Shown: in pieces, positions 5,471-7,478 of the stretch
How the letters are laid out: each line of letters opens with the position of its first letter
Position numbering within the stretch: position 1 is the stretch's first letter
DNA from: Vicinamibacteria bacterium
Lineage (GTDB): Bacteria > Acidobacteriota > Vicinamibacteria > Vicinamibacterales > UBA2999
Direction of reading: 5' to 3'
Length of the DNA: 7,478 bases
Assembly (NCBI GenBank): GCA_025924295.1
Contig: JAICEG010000265.1
Coordinates: forward strand, 1-7,478
Program-made: the position numbers and the translations under genes
Notes under the pieces: generated by a model
The model's input: the letters and a program-made list of their open reading frames with translations, nothing else
Database searches by the model: none
What the model was told of the DNA's origin: nothing

Positions 5471-6773
5471 GAGGTCTCGTGAGCTGCTGAAAGGTTCGCG
5501 ACGAGGCGACGCGGTACTGATTGGCGTAGGCGTCGTGGTTCCGTTCCAGGGCGGCGAGGTGGTACTCGTAGTTCACCGTCAATCCATAGGAACGCGCCAG
5601 CCCTGTCGCAGAGGTATCCCCCATCCAATTCAGGCGCTCCAGCCGCGCACCGTTGGCGAGATGAAAACGCGCGACCGGATCCTGCGCACCGACACCGGCA
5701 TCCACGGAAATCAGATAGCGCGCACAGCGCTCCATCATTTCCGCTTGAAGAGTGCTCGATACGGCACCGATGTCGGCGGCTGTCACGGCGTCACCCTTCT
5801 CGACCAGCGACGCAAGCCCGCGTGAGATAGAACCTGGCGCAGTGGTGGCCCTGTCCTGCAGCCACCTGCGGAATCCGGGAATGGGCGAGAGCGTTGCGAA
5901 CGTCCTGAGCCGTGGAAATTCCTTGCCCAGATCCTCGACGACCTGCTTGATCAGGACGTTGCCAAACGAAATGCCCCTGAGGCCCTGCTGGCAGTTGGTG
6001 ATCGAGTAGAAGATCGCGCACGTGGCGCGGCCGGGATCATCGACTGGCGAATCGGGGTTGAGCAGCGGCTGCACGTGGGCGCTCACCTCACGGGTCAACG
6101 CGACCTCGATGAAGATCAGCGGTTCCTGCGGCAGCGCGGGATGAAAGAACGCATAGCAGCGGCGATCCGATTCCAGGCGCCGCCTCAGGTCGCGCCACCC
6201 CTGAATCTGATGCACCGCTTCGTACTGAATGAGGCGCTCGAGCACGACGGCCGACGTTTGCCAGTCGATCCGTTGCAAGGTGAGAAACCCGCGGTTGAAC
6301 CACGATCGGAACAGGTGCGTCAGGTCGGCGTCGATCTCGGTGCGATTGGGATGCTCGCTCAGCGTTCGCAACAGTCGCCGACGCAGGTCCACCAGCACGG
6401 CCGTGCCTCCCGACGCCATGTTGCACCGCCGGAACAACTCCTGCCGCGGCGGCTCGACCGCTTCCTGCAACGCCAGCAGGTTGGCCGGTGACGCGTCGAG
6501 CCGGTAGGCTTCCGCCGTCTTCCGAACCTTGTCGGGATCGACCGAGAAGACATCGACCAGCCGATCGAGAAAGCCGTCGACTTGCCGGTCGTCGAGCCGC
6601 TGATACGCGCCGAGCACTTCGGCCGCCACGCGGGCGCCCGACACCTCGCCCCGCTCTGACAGGAGCGCACGGCACAGGTCGATCACGCGGTCGACGTCGC
6701 GCGTTCGGGCGACCTCCACGCGGGTATGGTCACGTTTGAGCGGACGAAAGATGCGCGCGAGGTCGATGGGCAT
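5451..6773 (-). CDS. Malonyl-CoA decarboxylase
   Basis: The enzyme converts malonyl-CoA to acetyl-CoA and CO2, controlling malonyl-CoA levels or completing malonate breakdown; it is expected to be cytoplasmic. The protein has 440 aa, full length for a bacterial member. The N-terminal part (about 20-170) is helical. The catalytic GNAT-like part begins near 175 with LERLIQYEAVHQIQGWRDL (178-196) and CYAFFHPALPQEPLIFIEVA (206-225). It continues with FYSITNCQQGLRGISFG (255-271) and TLSPIPGF (294-301), which holds the catalytic Ser296. FHLANGARLERLNWMGD (370-386) holds the catalytic His371. Both catalytic residues match the Ser/His pair known from human MCD. It lacks malonyl-CoA synthetase (matB) or malonate transporter (matC) neighbours. 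The ATG at 6773 has only a weak AGAGAG upstream. Identification is secure; the pathway it serves here is not shown. Confidence 0.96.
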   Translation of the reverse strand: MPIDLARIFRPLKRDHTRVEVARTRDVDRVIDLCRALLSERGEVSGARVAAEVLGAYQRLDDRQVDGFLDRLVDVFSVDPDKVRKTAEAYRLDASPANLLALQEAVEPPRQELFRRCNMASGGTAVLVDLRRRLLRTLSEHPNRTEIDADLTHLFRSWFNRGFLTLQRIDWQTSAVVLERLIQYEAVHQIQGWRDLRRRLESDRRCYAFFHPALPQEPLIFIEVALTREVSAHVQPLLNPDSPVDDPGRATCAIFYSITNCQQGLRGISFGNVLIKQVVEDLGKEFPRLRTFATLSPIPGFRRWLQDRATTAPGSISRGLASLVEKGDAVTAADIGAVSSTLQAEMMERCARYLISVDAGVGAQDPVARFHLANGARLERLNWMGDTSATGLARSYGLTVNYEYHLAALERNHDAYANQYRVASSRTFQQLTRPRRSSGR

Positions 6774-6785
6774 GGGACTCTCTTG

Positions 6786-6791
6786 ATTGTA
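6786..6791 (-). promoter_or_regulatory. Possible -10 element (TACAAT) for the malonyl-CoA decarboxylase gene
   Basis: The minus strand carries TACAAT ending 12 bases before the ATG at 6773, a good -10 match in GC-rich surroundings. No convincing -35 is found 16-18 bp upstream. Transcription would give a very short leader of about six bases, consistent with the weak ribosome site. Confidence 0.3.
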
Positions 6792-6815
6792 GGCGGCGTG
6801 CGTGCCGTCCGCGTG

Positions 6816-6857
6816 GCGAGAGCCTCGCGATTTCGCATCGAGAAAACCGTTTCGGTT
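6816..6857. other. Two short inverted repeats in the divergent intergenic region
   Basis: GCGAG-AGC-CTCGC (6816-6828) and AACCG-TTT-CGGTT (6845-6857) lie between the decarboxylase start and the promoter of the secreted-protein gene. The second, just upstream of the -35 box, is placed where an activator or repressor might bind. Arms of only five bases can arise by chance. Nothing else is seen in the rest of 6774-6862. Confidence 0.25.
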
Positions 6858-6862
6858 AGCGA

Positions 6863-6891
6863 TTGATACGCCCGGCCCGTCCCGCTAGACT
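6863..6891 (+). promoter_or_regulatory. Sigma70-like promoter of the secreted-protein gene
   Basis: TTGATA (6863-6868) and TAGACT (6886-6891) are separated by exactly 17 bp. Transcription would start near 6898, giving a leader of about 15 bases that includes the GGAGGG ribosome site (6904-6909) before the ATG at 6913. Box quality, spacing and position all agree. Confidence 0.6.
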
Positions 6892-6912
6892 CCGAAGACA
6901 TCCGGAGGGTGT

Positions 6913-7478
6913 ATGCCCAGTTTGCGTCACGTCTTCCTATTTCTGATGTGTGCGGTGGCGGTTCCATCTCTCGCGTTTGGCCAGTGGTTGAAATATCCAA
7001 CCGCCGACGTGCCCAGAAAGGCCGACGGCACCCCGGATCTGACGGCGCCAACGCCGCGGCAGCCTGACGGCAGACCCGACTTCTCCGGTATCTGGCATGC
7101 CACCAATCCCAGCCGGTGTCAGCCAGGATCGGGCACGTTCATCGAATGTGGCAGCGAGATCGGCGGGTCGCCGCTCGGTGGCAATCTCGGTCGGAATCTG
7201 CCCGACGGCCTGCCATATCAGCCGCACGCGGCCAAACTCGCGAAGGAGCGACGCGCGGATGACAGCCGCGACGATCCGCACGTGCGCTGCCTGCCGGACA
7301 ACCCGCCGCGCGCGTGGACGCTGCCGCACCTCACCAAGATCATCCACGGGCCGAAACAGCTGGCGCTGCTCTACGAAGTGAACGCCATGTACCGGCAGAT
7401 CTTCACCGACGGGCGCCCGCACCCCGAGGATCCCACGCCTTCGTGGAACGGGTACTCAGTAGGCGCATGGGAGGGAGA
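6913..7478 (+). CDS. Secreted protein of an abundant acidobacterial family, function unknown (3' end beyond window)
   Basis: The first 188 codons are present and the frame is still open at the window edge. Residues 1-23 form a signal peptide: basic SLRH, hydrophobic VFLFLMCAVAVPSLA, and likely cleavage after AFG. The mature start repeats a motif, ADGTPDLTAP (38-47) and PDGRPDFSGIW (51-61). Later family hallmarks are GLPYQP (99-104), DDPHVRCLP (120-128), LTKIIHGPKQLALLYE (140-155), YRQIFTDGRPHPEDPTPSWN (160-179) and GYSVGAWEG. These are typical of a large paralogous family of exported proteins in Acidobacteria and related soil bacteria with no established activity. Three Cys (69, 79, 126) may form a disulfide outside the cytoplasm. 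The start is well supported by GGAGGG and a good promoter. It is divergent from the malonyl-CoA decarboxylase gene. Confidence 0.85.
   Translation, partial: MPSLRHVFLFLMCAVAVPSLAFGQWLKYPTADVPRKADGTPDLTAPTPRQPDGRPDFSGIWHATNPSRCQPGSGTFIECGSEIGGSPLGGNLGRNLPDGLPYQPHAAKLAKERRADDSRDDPHVRCLPDNPPRAWTLPHLTKIIHGPKQLALLYEVNAMYRQIFTDGRPHPEDPTPSWNGYSVGAWEG

Noticed and set aside
6088..6675. Minus-strand open frame (195 codons) in another frame of the malonyl-CoA decarboxylase gene
   Set aside because: The decarboxylase frame has all catalytic motifs. This one is an Arg/Ala/Gly-rich shadow.
6937..7422. Minus-strand open frame (161 codons) over the secreted-protein gene
   Set aside because: The plus-strand gene has promoter, ribosome site, signal peptide and family motifs; the antisense frame has none.
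43..7478. Defence island, prophage, toxin-antitoxin pair or CRISPR array
   Set aside because: No spaced direct repeats, transposase, integrase, nuclease-helicase set or toxin-like small gene pair was found. The LigD-type polymerase alone does not make a defence system.

Overview
The window is GC-rich bacterial chromosome, densely coded, with eight protein genes (one cut by the right edge). The best taxonomic guess is a soil acidobacterium of the Vicinamibacteria (subdivision 6) type. This rests on the truncated secreted protein at the right end, a family very abundant in that group (GRPDFSGIW start, RQIFTDGRP and PSWNGYS later), plus the multi-TM membrane proteins. It is inference from remembered families, not a search. 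No rRNA, tRNA, CRISPR array, insertion sequence or phage gene was seen.

Left block (43-3956, all minus strand). Read in transcription order, this holds a DUF805-like membrane protein fused to a C-terminal SRPBCC domain, an NmrA/QorB-like NAD(P)-binding reductase, a small Cys- and Trp-rich zinc-ribbon protein, and a stand-alone LigD-type primase-polymerase. Gaps are 33 bp, a 4-base ATGA overlap, and about 60-80 bp, so at least the first three look like one operon. The polymerase may be read through or have its own start.

Centre (3930-5444). A TetR-family regulator is divergent from the membrane-SRPBCC gene, with only 11 bp between the two predicted start codons. That junction is an AT-rich island holding two copies of a dyad (GTGAACACGTTCAC and CTAAACATGTTCAC, centres 19 bp apart), which is the strongest regulatory signal in the window. 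The regulator is followed on the plus strand by a seven-TM-like, His-containing membrane protein, probably co-transcribed. The simplest reading is that the regulator controls both arms: membrane/SRPBCC protein plus reductase on one side, itself plus the multi-TM protein on the other.

Right block (5445-7478). A complete malonyl-CoA decarboxylase lies on the minus strand, convergent with the multi-TM gene (6 bp between stops, with a hairpin across the junction). It is divergent from the truncated secreted protein across a 139-bp intergenic region holding a good sigma70-like promoter (TTGATA-N17-TAGACT).

Nothing here is clearly a new defence or mobile system. The points most worth checking are the twin-dyad junction, the unusual zinc-ribbon protein, and the LigD-type polymerase sitting without Ku or ligase.
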